Assembly (NCBI RefSeq): GCF_947495625.1
Contig: NZ_CANLZW010000017.1
Location: 1 to 64,000 of the forward strand
Direction of reading: 5' to 3'
DNA: 64,000 bases
Source: an uncultured Cocleimonas sp.
Lineage (GTDB): Bacteria; Pseudomonadota; Gammaproteobacteria; Thiotrichales; Thiotrichaceae
Shown: positions 62,595-64,000 of the stretch, one piece after another
Position numbering within the stretch: the first letter of the stretch is position 1
How the letters are laid out: every line of letters starts with the position of its first letter
Program-made: the position numbers and the translations under genes
The notes under the pieces: model-generated
What the model saw: only the letters and a program-made list of their open reading frames with translations
Databases searched by the model: none
Told to the model about the DNA's origin: nothing

Positions 62595-64000
62595 ATGAGA
62601 AATAAAACCACAACATACAAATGGGCATATTTACCGTTTGTTTTCAGTTCGGCAGCTATATTAGCAACTCAGGCGACAGCCGGACCAGTAGCTGGCAGTC
62701 AGCAGTACCAAGATGCTAGACAAGTAAATAGAGCTACCCACGAATACGTAGGTGGCAATACACAGATTGGCTTTGGTATTACCGATGATGGCGATACAGA
62801 TGTTGAATTCAATCAAGTGCTTTCAGAAGGCGATAACCACAGCACAAGCGCTGGTTTATGGGCTGGATATGATTTACAAGGAGATGAGAAAGGTCTTCTT
62901 GGTCGTGGCGCACAAATCAACCATAACTGGGTGTCACGTGACGCGTCAGGTCGTGCTACTCGAGTTAATAAAGTATTTGCAGCTTATGATCGCAATGAAG
63001 CTGATCATGAAAAAGCGACAGTCGGTTACGGCCAGGAAAATGAGCATCTATTTTGGGAAGGTCATGTAAGTAAAGGGCTTTCAGGAAGAAAAGATGTTAG
63101 AGAAGTAGGAACTAATGGACAGAAAGTGTCTGATAGAGCATATGCATGGGGAGCTGGTGGTAGTGTTGGTAAGTTCTTGCCAGATGCTAACATGCGTATT
63201 CGCGCTGGTTTAGATCATGAGTGGAGTGATAAAGTTGGGGCAGGTGAAAAAGATGCTCGAAATACAACACTTTCTGCTGGTATTGAAAAGTTCTTTCAGG
63301 GAACAGGTCATAGTCTATCTCTAGATGTTGCGGGTTCTAAGCAGTCTGGTGGTTACCTGGATGGTGGAACAGACGATACTGATGTAACTGGTAGACTTGG
63401 TTATAAGTATGACTTCGGTGGTGCAAGTATTTATCAACCTGATAGACGTTACCGTCGTGTTCGTGTGGAAGTTCCTGGAAAAGCGACTCCTCCACGTTAT
63501 GTACAGAAGCAACAATTTAAGCGTGTTCCTACGTATAAGACTGTTCCTGTATATGGTAAGAAAACAGTTAAGAAGCCTTACAAGCAATTAGTCAAGAGTA
63601 CTATGGAGCTTGAAGGTCAAACATTCTTTAAATTGAATAGCTCTAAGCTTATTCCATCTGCACAAACACGTTTGAAGCAGATTGCGGCTCAAATTCGTAA
63701 GAGTGGATACAAAGGTTCAATTAGAATTACAGGTAATACATGTGGTTTAGGTGATCCAGTATATGACCAAATCCTATCTGAGAAACGTGCGAAAGCGGTT
63801 AAAAACTTCTTAATCAAGAACGGATTTAACCCTGATCATTTAGTGGCACGTGGTTTAGGTAAAGGACATCCAAAGTACCCACGTACTCCTGATCAAGACT
63901 TCAAAAACCGTCGTGTTGATATAGAGTATGTTTCTGAGAAGCAAATTTACAAAACAGGATATAGAACAGAAACACAAAATGTTCAAACAGGTACACGTCA
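62595..64000 (+). CDS. OmpA-family outer-membrane barrel protein, 3' end beyond the window
   Basis: The open frame from ATG 62595 runs to the end of the window (468 codons, no stop), so the protein is incomplete. A signal peptide ends at Ala29 (QATA). Residues about 30-290 look like a beta-barrel (alternating segments GYDLQGDEKG, TVGYGQENEHLFW, NTTLSAGIEKFF, GRLGYKYDFGG). A basic linker rich in K, R, Y and P (about 298-335: KRVPTYKTVPVYGKKTVKK) follows, then an OmpA domain (FFKLNSSKLIPSAQTRLKQI, SEKRAKAVKNFLIKNGFNP, FKNRRVDIEYV) at about 336-446. It is divergent from the other OmpA-family unit across 400 bp. Confidence 0.85.
   Translation, partial: MRNKTTTYKWAYLPFVFSSAAILATQATAGPVAGSQQYQDARQVNRATHEYVGGNTQIGFGITDDGDTDVEFNQVLSEGDNHSTSAGLWAGYDLQGDEKGLLGRGAQINHNWVSRDASGRATRVNKVFAAYDRNEADHEKATVGYGQENEHLFWEGHVSKGLSGRKDVREVGTNGQKVSDRAYAWGAGGSVGKFLPDANMRIRAGLDHEWSDKVGAGEKDARNTTLSAGIEKFFQGTGHSLSLDVAGSKQSGGYLDGGTDDTDVTGRLGYKYDFGGASIYQPDRRYRRVRVEVPGKATPPRYVQKQQFKRVPTYKTVPVYGKKTVKKPYKQLVKSTMELEGQTFFKLNSSKLIPSAQTRLKQIAAQIRKSGYKGSIRITGNTCGLGDPVYDQILSEKRAKAVKNFLIKNGFNPDHLVARGLGKGHPKYPRTPDQDFKNRRVDIEYVSEKQIYKTGYRTETQNVQTGTR

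Overview
The window looks like chromosomal DNA from a low-GC (about 40% by eye) gammaproteobacterium that oxidises sulfide. The evidence is the gene neighbourhoods hemCDXY next to algZ/algR and argH, ftsEX, coaE-zapD, proC-yggS-yggT and pilT-pilU, combined with a sulfide:quinone reductase, a cytochrome c, TauE/SafE transporters and several thioredoxin-like periplasmic proteins. A sulfur-oxidising Thiotrichales-like lineage is my best guess, not a demonstrated one. I see no rRNA, tRNA, CRISPR array, prophage or recognisable transposase; nearly all of it is housekeeping sequence.

Layout. 0.1-3 kb: rhodanese, BepA-like protease, isoaspartyl methyltransferase-like protein. 3-7.2 kb (minus): tetrapyrrole operon hemC-hemD-hemX-hemY. 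7.4-11.5 kb: thioredoxin-like protein, algZ/algR two-component pair, argH with a 26-residue membrane ORF on its stop codon. 11.7-16.3 kb: SDR enzyme, double-thioredoxin protein, a 28-residue ORF coupled to ftsE, then ftsX and a TauE/SafE transporter. 16.7-19.3 kb: clpB behind a heat-shock-type promoter. 19.4-21.3 kb (minus): zapD, coaE, DUF2853. 21.4-26.6 kb: catabolic unit of aminotransferase, beta-keto acid cleavage enzyme and acetoacetyl-CoA ligase, with a divergent LysR regulator. 26.8-28.2 kb: GFA protein and folE2. 28.4-36 kb: six-gene MoxR/DUF58/DUF4381/VWA/BatD operon. 36-41.2 kb: COG2836 membrane protein, hspQ, cca, sqr, nadC. 41.2-45.5 kb: long Lhr-type helicase. 45.7-50 kb: K+ channel, hemerythrin, cytochrome c, YjdM/PhnA, lipoprotein, 3D-domain protein. 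50-56 kb: yggT, proC, yggS, then three PilT/PilU-type ATPases in a row. 56-64 kb: DUF937, hemW, rsmA, a 916-residue coiled-coil OmpA-family protein, a small membrane protein and the start of a second OmpA-family protein cut by the window edge.

The most unusual signal is not a gene. A G-rich motif with core AAAGTRGGGGGGTGAC occurs 17 times in near-canonical form, plus 3 degenerate copies, about once per 3-4 kb. Many copies share an upstream A-tract and a GCCT-like block. It lies both between genes and inside coding sequences, where it is read in different frames and on both strands, so it appears to be maintained as DNA rather than as protein. Between 19.3 and 50.8 kb all ten copies point the same way. 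In three intergenic places the motif is split by an insert of exactly 54 bp with a common sequence, giving a second dispersed repeat of about 85 bp. A DNA-uptake-like or other chromosome-wide recognition sequence, with a small mobile or structural insert that targets it, is the hypothesis I would test first.
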